Below are positions 22,430-35,287 of a stretch of 64,000 nucleotides of DNA, one piece after another. The notes beneath the pieces were generated by a model. The model saw only the letters and a list, made by a program, of their open reading frames with translations. It did not search any database and had not been told where the DNA came from. Position numbers and translations under genes: made by a program. The stretch covers positions 124,001 through 188,000 of the forward strand of contig BSBN01000829.1 in assembly GCA_027924645.1 (NCBI GenBank). Reading direction: 5' to 3'. Numbering within the stretch: position 1 is the stretch's first letter; each line of letters opens with the position of its first letter. Origin of the DNA: Cunninghamia lanceolata (Eukaryota > Streptophyta > Pinopsida > Cupressales > Cupressaceae).

Positions 22430-24060
22430 ATAGGTAGATTTTTTTCCATTTATTGGAGCCCTAATTTGTAGTTTCAAACTAGATGTAAACTATTCTATGC
22501 TCTATTTTTTAGTTAGTGGTTCTTCCAATTTGTAGACTATACTTTTAAATCTTTGATCAACTTGTTTCACTGATTTGTTCTTCTCTTATACTATCTCCCT
22601 CATTTTTCTTACACTTTCAATTGGGGCATTAGGTGAATAGAAGTTTGTTAAGAATAATTTGCTTATGTCCTCCCATTTTATCATTTTTGGGACATACCTT
22701 GATATACCATTTCAAGGATTCATCTCTTAGTGTCTCCACAAATTCATATAATCTAGTCTTATCATCATCAATACTCTCTTTGCTCTAATTGGATTCTACA
22801 ATGAATATGTGCTCAATTGCATCCTTAGTATCTTTTCCAAATACATCAAGATTTGTTCCATCTGTGACCATCCTTGAAGGTCTTTTTGCTTTGTCCTTTT
22901 GTAGACCAGGGTTTATCCTTCCTTTTGGTGTGTCTTCTACCCTTGGTTCTCCTACTTTATTTTCTAGGTCTTTGGTGCCTAGTTTTACCTTATCGTTTTA
23001 CTAACCTTTCTCTTATATCTTTATCTCTAGGCAATTGAATTTAAAAGTACTTTATACTCAATATTTGCTCAAATTGTTTAACATGGTCTCTTATTGTTCT
23101 TACTCTTTCTAGCCTTAGCAAGGATTCAATACTTATCTCTTCTTTGTGAACTCTTCTTGACCTATTTGGTATAGGGGGTGACTCTTGGTCTAAGGGGTTC
23201 ACCTCTTCAAGGTGTCTTTTCATCTTTAAGGATGCAACTTTTGGTAAACTATCATTTGTTAATAAAATTTCATTAAACAACATGGGTTTCTCCCATTCTT
23301 CTTCAATTGTTTCAATTGTATCCATAGCTAAATCGGTGCAAATTTCCTTGATATCCTTTTTTCCTATATTTCTTTCCTAGGATTTTTAAATTTTCATCAT
23401 TTCCTCCTTTTGTAAATATACATTTTTACTTACTACTTTATTTAAGTAGTCTTAGCTCAATTCTAGAGGTTTAATTTTTGATATTGGCGCTAATAAACAA
23501 TCAAATTCTTCATAAAAAATGACCTTTCTATTAGACAAATCTGATTGAAAATATGGATTTCTTGTTAAAAATTCAATTTATGGGGCATCCTTTCTTTTAC
23601 ACTCTAGTGTCAAGAATTCATTTTGTGGAGCACCGCTACTTCTATGCTCTTTTTCTAATGATTCCCTAATTTCATTATATTCTTTTATTGTATTTACCAA
23701 TCTAGTCAAATTCTCCTCTACTCTTTGTATGTGGATAGTTAATTGTTTATATGTTTCATTATTATTGGGTGGTATAGTAACTATCGATTCCTCTATTGGA
23801 TTAATCACCTCAGCTTTGGCAACAACCTTCTTGGCATGCTTAATTGAAGCTAGAACTCTAGCCTTCTCCATTCTCATGTGGTATCTTTCCTATCTTTTTT
23901 GGGTTTGTTTCAACCTTCTCTCTTCCTCCATGTGCATTTCATAAGTCATTTTAATTTATTCAAGAGTTTCTCTTAATCTTTTGTTGTCTCCCTTTGCCAT
24001 ACATATGTTTGATTTATATTTTCCTTAATCCTTTTGTCCATCTTTAATGGATCAATGTAC
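22430..24060 (-). pseudogene. Ty3/gypsy gag relic
   Basis: The minus strand, with stops and one frame change, shows YEFVETLRDESLKWYIKV then WEDISKLFLTNFYSPNAP and VRKMREI, which is the retrotransposon gag core (L-D-A-WY...W-dl...F...F). It lies near 22560-22780. Upstream pieces are charged: 23041-23325 has MDTIETIEEEWEKPML, and 23578-23877 has a Lys/Glu-rich coiled-coil-like segment. No protease or RT follows, so the 3' part is missing. The LTR to its right (from 24312) is probably its own 5' LTR. Confidence 0.55.
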
Positions 24061-24311
24061 ACTTCTATTTAATGGTTGCATCTTTTCAAGATCCTTTTTA
24101 GAATCCTCCCATTCCATTTATCACCCCCTATATGCCTAACCCCGTCTCATGAGGCTAGAACCTAGTGAGTGCAACCACACTTCTTATTTACTACACTAGT
24201 TGTCGTTAATACCCCTTTCCAATAGTATTTTTACCAAAAAAGAAAAATTTCTTATTTTTATAAGTTCTCTTTTTACACACCACAAATTGGAGTCCCAACA
24301 ATGGAACTAAA

Positions 24312-24600
24312 TGTTGACAATAGGATGTAGGCCTAAGGTCTATACTGCTTATATGTTAGATAAGTTAACCCCAAGGTGATGTAGTAATAAGGAAATTAGA
24401 AGAGTGCAGTAAGTAATATATGCATAACATAAGGATTCATATAATTTTACATATTGACACAATAAGATAAGTCTATTCATATATTCATGTCATAGATTAT
24501 TCATACAATGTACATCCTTTACTACAAGCATAGATATACACATTACATATGCTTGGGTAGCTTCTTGTAACTCGTTACCTCTATATATATCTCTTCTATC
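24312..24600 (-). repeat. Gypsy LTR, left part, interrupted by copia
   Basis: The plus strand starts TGTTGACAATAGG, so the sense LTR ends CCTATTGTCAACA. It is followed by TTTAGTTCCATTGTTGGGAC, where the primer site of the gag relic should be. The LTR is cut at 24600 by the copia element and should continue from 40065; its far border is not resolved. This is the outermost level of the nest. Confidence 0.45.
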
Positions 24601-25530
24601 TATTAAAATTGAAAGCAAAACTACTTCAATGGAAATCTGATTCAAGATAAATTTCAGTCATCTTTAAAGTGTGCATTAACAATGGAGATTGTAATCAAAA
24701 CATAAAATTGACTACAGAGAAAATGCCAAACATGAAGAACTCAACACAAGACACAATGACACAATGTTTAACATGGAGAAAACCCTTTCAGGTAAAAAAT
24801 CCACATTGGAAAGAGGCCCAATGTTTGTATTAATCTACAAAAGATTCTACAATACAACACCACCAATCTCTCCTTCAATCTTCAATCTGACAGCATTTCG
24901 GCAGCACCTGAGTACCTAAAATTTGTATTGCAGTAACAAAATACATGGAAAATACTTATAGAAATATTTTCCAACTCATCTTAGGTGTTCACCTTCTCTC
25001 TCATGAGATTCCCCAACATACAAACATTAAATGCCATCTTACAAGCACCTTCCACTTGTCCAAAAATAGCCATGCAAAGGTTGAGTGCCCAAGACTAAAT
25101 CTGGCCTCTTACAACATCTTATGAAATGTCATAACTGTCATAGATTCCACAAAAGAGTATCTTTCCAAGATAGGAACCATGGGCTAAATATAGCAAATAT
25201 ATAACTAACATATCCATCATATGCGTCATAGAATCACATAATCTTATGACAACTTGCAGCTGTCATAGATTCACTTACCAAACATTATGACAGTTGTCAT
25301 ACATGCCAAATATAGTCGATTCCTCAATGGAGCATGCCTACCATCATTTACATTGAGTTTTTTACATTTTCCAATAGTAAAAGTCACTCCATAATTACCT
25401 CTGGTTACTCCAAAATTACCCTTGCCAGTGAAACTAGTACATCTTCTCATGGATAATTACAAATTACATATAATAAATGGAATAAATACAATATTGGGAT
25501 TTACAAGGTTAATGGCACCTTATCCCAACA
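24601..25530 (-). repeat. 3' LTR of the copia element
   Basis: It is 930 bp. It starts TATTAAAATTG, where the sister LTR has TGTTAGAAATA (TG lost by one change), and ends CTTATCCCAACA. Its sequence matches the right LTR through TTTTCCAATAGTAAAAGTCACTCC, which is what reveals the split of the right copy. Just outside its sense start lies the purine-rich AAGTGGGAGAA (25531-25541), a good polypurine tract. Confidence 0.9.
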
Positions 25531-25591
25531 TTCTCCCACTTGACATTATACATTGTAAATTAACCCATAGAAAATCAAATGAAAAAAAAAA

Positions 25592-26146
25592 TCAGGCACT
25601 AGAAACAAGGCCCTTAGCCTCTATACACCATACGAACTTCTCTATGCTCACAAGTTTGGTCAATGAATCTACAACATTCTCCCAAGTGTCTATCTTCTTC
25701 ATCTCAATCTCTCCATTTGCAACCAACTCTCGAACAAAGTGATACTGAACATCAACATGCTTAGTCCGAGCATGATACATGGGATTCTTGGCCAAACATA
25801 TAGCACTATGGCTATCACAACCAATCTGAATGACCCTGCAATCAAATCCAATACATGTACATAGTCTCCTCAACCAAACTATCTCCTTAGAGACATGAGT
25901 AACAGCCATATACTCTACTTCTATGGTGGACAAAGCAACTGTGGGCTGCCTCTTACTCATCCAACTCACTGCTCCTGCAAACAGAGTAAACACATAGCAA
26001 GTAGTGGACCTTCGACTATCCAAGTCACCTACCCAATTTGCATCAACAAAACCATGTATGTCCAAAGATTTATTAGCACTATCAGTACTAGAATAAACTA
26101 AACAATGATCAGGAATACCTGCAAGATATTTAAACACCATCTTCAC
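25592..26146 (-). pseudogene. Copia RNase H
   Basis: The longest open stretch of the element, about 184 residues. It degrades the RNA strand during reverse transcription. Visible landmarks: VFKYLAGIPDHCLVYSS, the catalytic GFVDANWVGDLDSRRSTTCYVF, SWMSKRQPTVALSTIEVEYMA, IWLRRL-like IVWLRRL, CDSHSAICLAKNPMYHARTKHVDV and the end KLVSIEKF. The order and spacing fit the copia C-terminus. The frame is open here, but its upstream junction to RT is broken. Confidence 0.9.
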
Positions 26147-27064
26147 ATAATTCTAATGTTGTCTACTAGGGTTAGACATAAATCTGCTAAAAACTCCCAC
26201 TACATGGGTAATATCTAGTCTAGTGTAAACCATTGCATACATCAAACTCCCTACAGCACTAGCATATGGCACATTAGACATATCCTCAAGATCATCCTCA
26301 GTCTTTGGACACATATCTAATGAAAGCTTAGTATCAATGGGTAAAGGAACTCTAACTGGGTTACAGTCCTACAAACTAAACCTCTGCAAAATAGTATTCA
26401 CATACTTACTTTATGACAACCAAAGATTTCTATTAAATTTGTCCCTCCTAATCTCCATTCCCAAAATATACCTTGCAGCACCAAGATTCTTCATCTCAAA
26501 TGCACTTGAAAGTTGGGCTTTAAGCTCACTAATCATAACCTTAGTATTGCTGAAAAACATGTCATCAACATACAAGGCAATAACCAGTATAGAATCATCA
26601 ACATAATAATTGTAAACACAATGATCCTCCTCGCTTCTAACAAAACCCAATTTTAAAACAAATGAGTCATACTTTTGATAGCACATTCTAGGGGACCGTT
26701 TCAGACCATAAAGAGACCTCTTTAACCTAGAAACCCAATGTTCTTTTCCTTTTACCTCAAAACTTGTAGGTTATTGCATATAAATTTCTTCTTCAAGATC
26801 TCCATGTAAGAATGCAGTCTTAATATCCATTTGCTCAATCTCCAAATCATAAGCTGCAACAATGGATAAGAGAAACTAATAGAAGTTAATTTAGCAATAG
26901 GAGAGAATATCTCACCAAAATCAACTCCCTCTCTCTGGGAGTAGCCCTTGGCTACCAGTCTAGCCTTGTACTTCTCCAATGACCCATTTGCTCCAAATTT
27001 CTTCTTGAAGACCCACTTACGTCCTATGGAATTTCTTCCTTTGGGAAAATGAACAAGATCCTAG
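26147..27064 (-). pseudogene. Copia reverse transcriptase
   Basis: The RT starts near 26979 with KYKARLVAKGYSQREGVDFGEIFSPIAKLTSI. It loses frame near 26850 and resumes at 26411-26686 with LKLGFVRSEEDHCVY, then ILVIALYVDDMFF (the catalytic YVDD is intact) and LSSAFEMKNLGAARYILGMEI. Between 26147 and 26400 it reads as the thumb/connection (LVRVPLPIDTKL-like, MSNVPYASAVG-like) with stops. Two or more frame breaks make it inactive. Confidence 0.85.
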
Positions 27065-28155
27065 GTGTTACAAAAGTCTAAAGCCATCATCTCCTCCTAC
27101 ATGGCTAACTACCAAGACTCACTGTCATCTGCAGAAATAGATTCCCTGTAGGATCTAGGTTCATCGTTAGTACTCAATAAAGCATATACACAATGGAAAT
27201 CTAGTGGGCTATACCTATCAACTGGATTCTATTGTCTTGTGGATCTCCTCAAGGCTGGAGTAAGTGACTCTACTCATTCTTCTGCATGATCATCTACACC
27301 AACTTCTTCGATAACAACATATTCATCTTCATCAGAACTACTTGAATCTTCTTCTTCTTCACCGCCCAATTCATCATTCTATTCTTCCTGAGATGCATCC
27401 TGCTGCTCTAAATCAAAGTGCACCTTCTTTACCTTTTCTTCTTTCTCTTTTGGCTACTTAGGTTCAAAAATAGCTCTAAGATCCCTGAAAATAACATCTC
27501 TAGAAAAGATAATCTTGCAGGTAACTAGTGGATTCCAAAGCTTATAACCTTTCACACTATCACCCTATCGAATGAATGTACACTTTTCAGCGTTTGGATC
27601 CAACTTAGATTGCTTTTCCTTAGGTACATGAACAAAAGCCTCATAGCCAAAAACCCTTAAATGTGAAATAGAAGGTTTCTTACTTGTCCACACTTCATAA
27701 GGTGTCGAATCAAGAGCCTTACAAGGAGATATGTTTATCAAGTAGCAAGCAGTACACATAACCTCTGTCCAAAAGCATTTATCCAACTATGCATCACTAA
27801 GCATACTTCTGGCCCTTTTCCATAATTGTTTGGCTCATCCTTTCTGCAACACCATTATGTTGTGGTGTATATGGAGTTGTCTTTTGTTTGATTATACCTG
27901 CATGCTTGTTAAACTCATCAAATTCCTTAGAGCAATATTCCCCTCCATTCTCAGATCTTAATAATTTTATCTTTAATCTTGATTGGTTCTCTACTAAGAC
28001 TTTGAATTCCTTAAACTTAGTGAAAACTTCATATTTATGCTTCATAAAATAAATCCATGTAAATCTGGATATATCATCAATGAAGGTTACAAAATAACGA
28101 GATTTTCTGATAGATTCATTATCCACAGGTCCAAACACATCCATATGAATAATTT
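27065..28155 (-). pseudogene. Copia integrase
   Basis: The core at 27797-28144 has the DVFGPV Asp, YFVTFIDDISRFTWIYFMKHK, then LLRSENGGEYCSKEFDEF, and PYTPQHNGVAERMSQTI with the catalytic Glu. The usual RSDNGGEY is RSENGGEY, so the second acidic residue is Glu instead of Asp. The next piece, 27565-27786, has CFWTEVMCTACYLIN and LRVFGYEAFVHVPKEKQSKLDPNAEKC. The rest to 27065 is the variable acidic C-terminal region, broken by stops. Confidence 0.85.
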
Positions 28156-28836
28156 CTAACTTATCTTTTGCTCTATTTCTTCATAAAGGAAATGATTTTT
28201 TATTTTGTTTACCAAACACACAATGCTCATAGAAATCAAAGTGCTCATTAGTTCATAGGAGAAACCATCCAACAAATTTTTATTCTTAATAGTTTTTAAT
28301 ACATTATTACTTGTGTGGCCCAATCTACGGTGCCAAAACATACATGTATTTTCAGTAGTGGCCTCAGATACATAGGAGGCATTACAAACTATAGTGGCTT
28401 CAAGCTTAAACAAGTTCCTGAATCTCTTCCCTTTTGCTACCACCAAGTTCCCTCTCACCAATCTGCAACCATGCTTGTCAAATGTCACATGCATTCCCAA
28501 ATCATTCAACTTCAAAATTGAAATCAGATTTCTAGCTAATCTAGGAACATGCAAAACACTAGGGAGGGTTTTAATCCTCCCATCACTAAAACACAACAAT
28601 ACCTTTCCTTTCCCAACAATTGGATATGAAGAGTTGTCACCAAGGTAGATATTACCTCCATCATATTCTTCATATGTGGAGAACCACTCCTTATGTGGGG
28701 TCATATGAAATGAGCATCCTGAGTCAACCAACCAGTGATCATTAGAAACAACATTACATGCAGAAAGTAAAACTTCTTCACCTACATTCGAGCACTTACC
28801 GAAGCACTCTCCCACTATTTCTTGGGGTTTATGCAC
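28156..28836 (-). pseudogene. Copia protease and GAG-pre-integrase domain
   Basis: About 226 residues are open. DHWLVDSGCSFHMTPHKEWF carries the catalytic DSG of copia protease. GNIYLGDNSSYPIVGKGKV and VLHVPRLARNLISI follow. The pre-integrase domain FWHRRLGHTSNNVLKTI lies near 28290-28350. A run of altered sequence (EQKIS end) marks the frame break before the integrase zinc finger. Confidence 0.9.
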
Positions 28837-29570
28837 TCCTTCTTCACATGCCCCCTTTTACTATAGTTCCAACACTTAACTCTGTTCTTTTTACAAGGAG
28901 TCTTAGATTAGCCCTTGGACTTGTCCTTAGCCCCTTTCTGATCTCCTTTTGGTCCCCTTTCCATAGACCTTCCCCTGACACTGAGAGCATCCCCTAAACT
29001 ATCTGAACTCTTCTTCCTCAATTCATGTGATAGTAGCACTAAAACAAGAGCATCCAACTTTGGATCCACGAGGTTAGCAATGATAGCAAGGATAACATTC
29101 TACCAAGACTTGGGTAAAGAACAAAGAAGTAAGATACATTTATCTTCCTAACTAACTTCAACATCTACTAAAGCAAGCTGACTCAACAACAAATTAAAAG
29201 AATTTAAATGCTCTGCAACTGACTGACCCTCTTTCATTTTCAAAGAAAACAACTTCCTTTTTAAATAAAGTTTATTTACCATACTCTTGGCTTGGTAGAT
29301 CTCACCCAACTGATTCCACAATTTGTATGTGGTCTCCTCCTTTGTGACATTTAACAAGACAAAATCTGAAAGACACAACCGGATGGTTCCCTGTGCCTTC
29401 TTATCCAGTCTATCCCACTCATCTTGAGAGACATCATCAGGTTTCTTCTCTTTTTGGACAGCCAACCATTGGTTTCTTTCTTCCAACAAATCTTCCATTT
29501 TCAGCTTCCACAATTCATACCCCGTTCCATTGAACTTCTCAATATTCAATTGAGAGGTTGATGTAGCCAT
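28837..29570 (-). pseudogene. Copia gag
   Basis: The start ATG at 29570 gives MATSTSQLNIEKFNGTGYEL, the usual copia gag opening. Then WKLKMEDLLEE, LWNQLGEIYQAKSMVNKLYLKRKLFSLKM and SVAEHLNSFNLLLSQL follow. A stop at about 29148 is followed by more gag in the same region. The zinc knuckle near 28840-28880 reads CWNYSKRGHVKKEC: the second Cys is Tyr, so the knuckle is broken. The start lies about 90 bp downstream of the primer-binding site. Confidence 0.85.
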
Positions 29571-29662
29571 AATATCAACATAAGATCTACAAAACAAATG
29601 CAACCAAATATCCCACTGCAGCTACAACTTCCACACTACAACCCAAGAGTCAAAGCTGGCCA

Positions 29663-29677
29663 GGCTCTGATACTAAA
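29663..29677 (-). other. Copia primer-binding site
   Basis: The minus strand reads TTTAGTATCAGAGCC directly after the LTR end CTAACA. TGGTATCAGAG is the complement of the 3' end of plant initiator tRNA-Met; here one base differs (TAG for TGG). Confidence 0.85.
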
Positions 29678-30454
29678 TGTTAGAAATAAAAGAAACACTA
29701 CTTCAATGGAAATCTGATTCAAGATAAATTTCAGCAATCTTTAAGTGTGCATTAACAATGGAGATTGTAATCAAAACACAAAACCCACTACAAAGAAAAT
29801 ATCAAACATGAAGAACTCAACACAAGACACAATGACACAGTCTTTAACATAGAGAAAACCCTTTCAGGTAAAAAAATTCACACAGGAAAGAGGCCCAATG
29901 TTTGTATTTATCTGCAAAAGATTGTACAGTACAACAACACTACTAATCTCTCTTTCAGTCTTCAATCTGACAACATTCCAGCAGCACCTGGGTACCTAAA
30001 ATCTGTATTGCAAAAACAAAATACATGGAAAATACTTATAGAAATGTTTTCCAACTCATCTTAGGTGTTCACCTTCTCTCTCATGAGATTCCCCAACATA
30101 CAAACATTAAATGCCATCTTACAAGCACCTTCCACTTGTCCAAAAATAGCCATGCAAAGGTTGAGTGCCCAAGACTAAATCTAGCCTCTTACAACATCTT
30201 ATGACATGTCATAACCATCATAGATTCCACAAAAGAGTATCTTTCCAAGATAGAAACCTTGGGCTAAATATAGAAAACATACAACTAACATATCCATCAT
30301 ATGCGTCATAGAATCACAAAATCTTATGACAACTTGTAACTGTCATAGATTCACTTGCCAAATATTATAACAATTGTCATACATGCCAAATATAGTAGTT
30401 TCCTCAAGGGAGCATGCCTACCCTCATTTAATTTGAGTTTTTTACATTTGCCAA
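29678..30454 (-). repeat. 5' LTR of copia, first part (split)
   Basis: It starts TGTTAGAAATAAAAG and matches the left LTR closely up to TTTGCCAA at 30454, where the insertion begins. The LTR resumes at 39909. The left copy has this junction uninterrupted. Confidence 0.9.
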
Positions 30455-31400
30455 TGTAAGCACAAAAATCACACATTGCCTCCATGAGGACCCCTATGAT
30501 GATTCAAATCCTTGTCATGTACATGTAAGCGTGAAATAAAATTATTTAAGCAGCAGGCCTCTTGATGACGTCTCCTCTTTTCTTGTCTTGTGTTATTTCT
30601 TCCTTGTCGATTTCTCTCTCTCCCCGTTTGTGATGCTTTTCGACACTTGTGATACTTGTCAACTTGCATTTTCTAGCTTTTGACCATGTTCCTAAGCCTT
30701 GTGAGTGTCTTGTAGGTGAGTTTTCACCTCTCCCTTATGTCTTTCCTCTAGTGCACCTCCTAGAAGCCTTCTAGAGGTCTCCTTATCCATCTCCTGCTTG
30801 CAGTTTTTAGTTTTGTCCAACCTATCCAAATCTCCACCTATTATTTCTAGATCTCCCCCGGGAGATCCTGCTGACGCAAGTGGAGATTTGGATTCTTCCA
30901 CATGACTGACTTGTTTCTTGAAGTAGAACCCCTTCTTTCATTCTCTTCTTCCATCTCCCAGCCTTAGTTTCTACTTCTGACCCTGTCTAGCCTGGATCTC
31001 CCCCGGGTGACCCATGGTTGCCTTGGGATGACCCTATCTGGTGAAAGTGGCGACCCTACCATTTTTGCAGCCATGGAAAAACTCAAGTTTCTCTCATGTT
31101 TTTTCTCCATTTTCTCCTATTTTTCTTTCTGTTTGCATGGTTTTTGATCCTTGATATAGAGTTAACTATTTCATGCACCCACACATGCATAATTAGCTCT
31201 ATTTGATCTCAAATTAACTCTCCAATCAATCTCATGCATTCTCTCTCCACCATTTCCTCCTTAGTGATAAGCTATCTTTGCTTCAGCACTCTCTAATCAA
31301 TTGAGTTCACTCTCTAATCAAATCAGTGAACTCCCCAATTATCTTTGTTAACTCATCAATCAAAATGAGTTAACTCTTGAATCAATTCCTTCCTCTAAAC

Positions 31401-31410
31401 CTATAAATAC
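31401..31410 (+). promoter_or_regulatory. TATA-like box in the solo-LTR-like element
   Basis: CTATAAATAC is followed by ACATCTCCCTC and CAAGCACAAAG, a layout like an LTR core promoter with its start about 30 bp downstream. No test of activity is possible from sequence. Confidence 0.45.
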
Positions 31411-32220
31411 ACATCTCCCTCAAGCACAAAGGGAGGTAAATCCATTGTGCACACAGCTCTTACCAACTTTGCTCTCCAACTTAGCATTCAAATGTTCTTA
31501 CAAGACGAATGTGCCTTTTTCTTTATTTGTTCAATCATGTAGCATCATGCTGCTTCATTATTTGCCATTGTGCTCTATCCAAGCTCTCATTGAGCTCATA
31601 CAAGCTTCATCAAAGCTTCTTTTTGCATCTTTGTGTCATTTTGTTGTCAAGAGGATCACCTGCTGCCACAAAAGGATTCAAGGTTGCCTATTACAAGGAT
31701 TACTAAGGGATAGTGGAGTCAACAAATCTTCATTTCTCTCAGGTTCCTTCATTGTTTTTTTTGTGCTATTGATAGTAATTAGAGAACCAAAATTGCTCTT
31801 GGAAACAGTAAAATATTGCTTTTTCCTTGATAGTTAGATCTTGCATATTAGATTAAATTTCTTTCACATTCTTAGATCTAGATTGATTAGAAAAAGTATT
31901 TTTCCCTTTTCATTAGATTAGATTGCATTAAAATCATCGAAAACATAAAAAACATAGGATAAACATTGCATTGGAAAAGTCATATAGATTGCATACATAT
32001 TTCCTTTTCATAGATTACAAGCATTTTTATTTCTAAAATACTCTGAAAAATACCAAAAAAATTCTTTGCATATCATTTAGCTTGCATGCATGTGGAAACC
32101 TTAGCATAGACAAAGTTGCAAACCCTCGATTCCATCACGAGGTAACCATGGCCAAACATTTAAAATCAAACCCTCGATTCCATCACAAGGTAAACACAAA
32201 GTCAAAACACAAGTCAAACC

Positions 32221-33821
32221 TGTAATGTCAGAAAATGTCCCCTTAGGGCCTTTTCCCTCTTTAGATTTAGCTCCCAGGTCTTTTGTGTGTATTTAGGACA
32301 TTTTACATCATATTTTTGTTGGGAATTAAGGTGTCTGAACCTTTACAAATTCCTAATGTTGTATTTGTTTATCCCATGTTGAGTTGGCATAGTCAGCACC
32401 TTGTGTATAAGCAGCAGGGTAAATTTTGGTGACTTTGGCAGCCGTGGTTTCCCCCTTGAATAATTAACAAAGGTTTGGGAGTGTGGGGTTTTTCACCCGT
32501 AAGGGTTTTCCCCACATATATCTTGTCTCTCTCTCTTTTGTCTTCTTTCTAGTTCTTGTGTTTTACTGCAATATCTCATGTTAATGTTTTAACATTGTTG
32601 TAATAGTTAGGATAAAGTTGAATTTGCATAGCCCTTTCCTCATTAGATTAGTGTAGGAAGCATTTTCTGCACACCTAGCTTCCTTTCAATTTTAACACCG
32701 CGATGAGAAAACCCCTAAGTGCCTTGACAAATGGGACCTAGGGGGCTTGCTTGAGATAGAGGGGGGAGGACTTGGGTGCCCGCGCCCTAGTCTTGCCCTA
32801 TTTTGGGGCAGTCCCAATTTTTGGTTGTCGTCTTGTGACCTTTATTTGGGTCCTATGCCGACACGGTAAGTTTGAATTACGAAAATCTTGGCAGAAGTGT
32901 TTGTAGTTGCATATAAAAGCATGTTTAGGTATTCATTTAGAAACTAGATGGCAATTGTGATGTTTATGCATTCTCAAGGTGATTCAAGGCTTTCATTGGG
33001 TTGCAAGAGTAGATTGGTGTTGTCTATGTGTTTGTGTTTGTAGATTTGAGCATCCATTTCATCATGGAATGAAGAGCATCTTCCTCCCATGAGATCTTCA
33101 CTACAAGGTGACATTACATTGTGTTTGTGATCATTATTCATTTGGTTTTTACCTCTACCTCCCTAGGCATGCACTCTCTATCTGACAAAGGTGCTTGGAA
33201 GACTTAAGTGTCCTTCTGGGGCTTGACTGAGGCAAGCTCCTAAACACCACAACCCCCTCCCAAAGTTTTATGATTGCAGGTTATAGGTTGAGGAGACGGA
33301 CAAAGTGAAGTTGCAGGAAGGCATCTTGAAGTGTCAGAATTGTAGAACAGAAGGAAAATCTACCCCTTGGATTTGGGTGCCCACTATCTAGTCCCTGAAG
33401 TTTTGCAATAGGAAAATCTCTGGAACAACAAGAAAGAGTTGCGGATTGAATTTCCAGATCTTGACAAAAACTAGGGCCTCAGACTTGGGTGCCCACTCCA
33501 GTGTCCCTGACTTTTCTACCTCAAAACCTTGAAAATAGGTACTCTGTGATTTTTTATTTCACTTCTCTCTACAAGAGCTTTTTCTATAATTCATCTGTTT
33601 CTATCATATTTGTGAAATTAGGGTTTTAATGGTTAATTAAGCATAGGAGAGGAAATTTTGACAATTAAATACCCTAATCCAATTTTCCCTACATTTGTAA
33701 GTGACCAAGGACCTGATAGTGCTCTACCACTCGATCTTAAAGTATTTGAATGTAAGTGGTGAAAGAAGGATTTAAACACAAAACTCTAAACATTAAATAA
33801 ATCCAAATTTTACCCTCTACA
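32221..33821 (+). repeat. 5' LTR of the protease-only element
   Basis: It is 1601 bp, of which 377 bp are a later solo-LTR insertion plus its target repeat; without it the LTR is 1224 bp, against 1239 bp for the right copy. The remaining difference is explained by a 15-bp indel near 32760/38310. It shares with the right LTR GAAAATGTCCCCTT, TTTTCCCTCTTTAG and the end AATTTTACCCTCTACA. Confidence 0.9.
32317..32688 (+). mobile_element. Solo LTR inside an LTR
   Basis: 372 bp starting TGTTGGGAATTAAGG and ending AGCTTCCTTTCA, flanked by perfect ATTTT duplications (32312-32316 and 32689-32693). The sister LTR at 38245 shows the empty site CATCATATTTTAACACC. The content (GTGGGGTTTTTCACCCG, CCCCACATATATCTTG, TCTCTCTCTCTTTTG) looks like a copia-type LTR. 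This is the innermost level of the nest. Orientation is assigned from the CCCCACATATATCTTG core. Confidence 0.88.
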
Positions 33822-35287
33822 TTTTGGTGAACCTGTGTTTTTTGACTTAATTGCAACTTTCTAAGTGTTTGTCTTCATATTTGAGTTGATTTCATTCATT
33901 GATATAGTTATTCATCTTGTTGCATTGAGAAAATTCAAAAAATTTGAAAAATTTGAAAAAAAATTGCATTGTTAGGGTTACTATTGTGCATCAATTCTTT
34001 CTATTTTTTCCTAATTAATTATTTTTGCATCAGATCTGATATAAACTACAAAAAAATATAAAAAATTCAATAATTTGCATTGCATTTTCATCATATAATT
34101 GTTAGGGTTTTATAGAAATTTTGACAATTTTCATATAACCTAGTAATTCCAAAATCTAGGGTTAGTAGGCAAAATCTTCTTTCAGATTTTTATACTAATT
34201 TTAGAGGCTCATTCAAATTTGCATTTGTCTTTAGTGTTTCATTTTAGCGTAAATTTGAATTTAGATTTAAAATATTTGCATTTTTGCATACAAAATTTCA
34301 ACAAAAAATAAGCATTTTTCATGCATTTTCATTAAATTTGCATTTGCATTTTGCATATTAGAGCTTGGAATTCATTTTCATATCTGAGTAAACTTTATTT
34401 TAATCATAAATCAGACTTTAAAACATTCATATGGCATTTTGTGTCAAGATCTCAAGCCTAGGGCTTGAAAAACATTGATTTTCACTAGATTTGGCCTTAT
34501 CGACTCTCTAAATTCACACCATAGGCATGTTGTGAAGGGTATTTTTAAATTAATTGATTTATATCAGGGTAATTATTTTCTTCCCTTCCTAAAAATATTC
34601 ACAACACCCTTTTATCGAGCTCTTGTATTGAAAATTTGGTGAAAACTACACATTTTGGCTATTTTTGCCCTAGGGTTTGACCTAGTTTGCACTCCAAGTG
34701 TGTTGTGACAAATTTTATGGATTGATGTGACTGATATAATTTCTTTTATTTGGTTCACCTCCTAAAATTCATTACAACACCCCTTTTTTCTAGGTCTTGG
34801 AGTTGAAAAACAGTGAAAAATAGCCTATTTTTTGCTATATTTTCACTAGGGTTTGACCTTAAGTGGCACTAAAAGAGTGTTGTGTTAGATATTTTGACAT
34901 TAACTAGTTGTTATTATTGATATATGTTTCTTTCCATCATAATTTTACTCACAACACCCTTTGTTATGCTCTTTTGCATCGAGATTTGGTGAAAACAATT
35001 CGCATATTTTGACATATTTTCACTACATTTTCACTTATCATCATCTTAGATTCACATCAAGAGTGTGTCATGAAGGATATTATTTCTATTTTTGACTAAT
35101 ATCAGATATATAATTTTCTTCCCCTGATCAAAATCCTTACAACACCTTTTGTTTCATTCATTTGCACTAAAAAAGTACAAAAAATCAATCATTTAGGTCA
35201 TTTTTTGCATATAGTTTGCACTTGTTTTTTGCACAAATTTTGAAAATATTTCAAAATCTTATTTAGCATTGATTTGAGAATATAAAA
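33822..35287 (+). other. Untranslated leader of the protease-only element
   Basis: About 1.47 kb of AT-rich sequence with no frame. TTTTGGTGAACCTGTG directly follows the LTR and is where a primer site should be, but I cannot match it to a tRNA. From about 34440 there are four loosely repeated phrases of the type 'ATTTTCACTAG-GTTTGACCT...GTGTTGTG...ACAACACC-TTTT', spaced about 130-150 bp, suggesting ancient tandem duplication. Confidence 0.55.

Noticed and set aside
31445..31837. A 130-codon plus-strand reading frame
   Set aside because: It is Leu/Ser/Cys-rich without motifs and lies just downstream of the TATA box within an LTR-like element; nothing supports translation.
34440..35160. Repeated ACAACACC-TTTT phrases as a CRISPR-like array
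   Set aside because: Repeats are diverged, unevenly spaced and in a eukaryotic retroelement leader.
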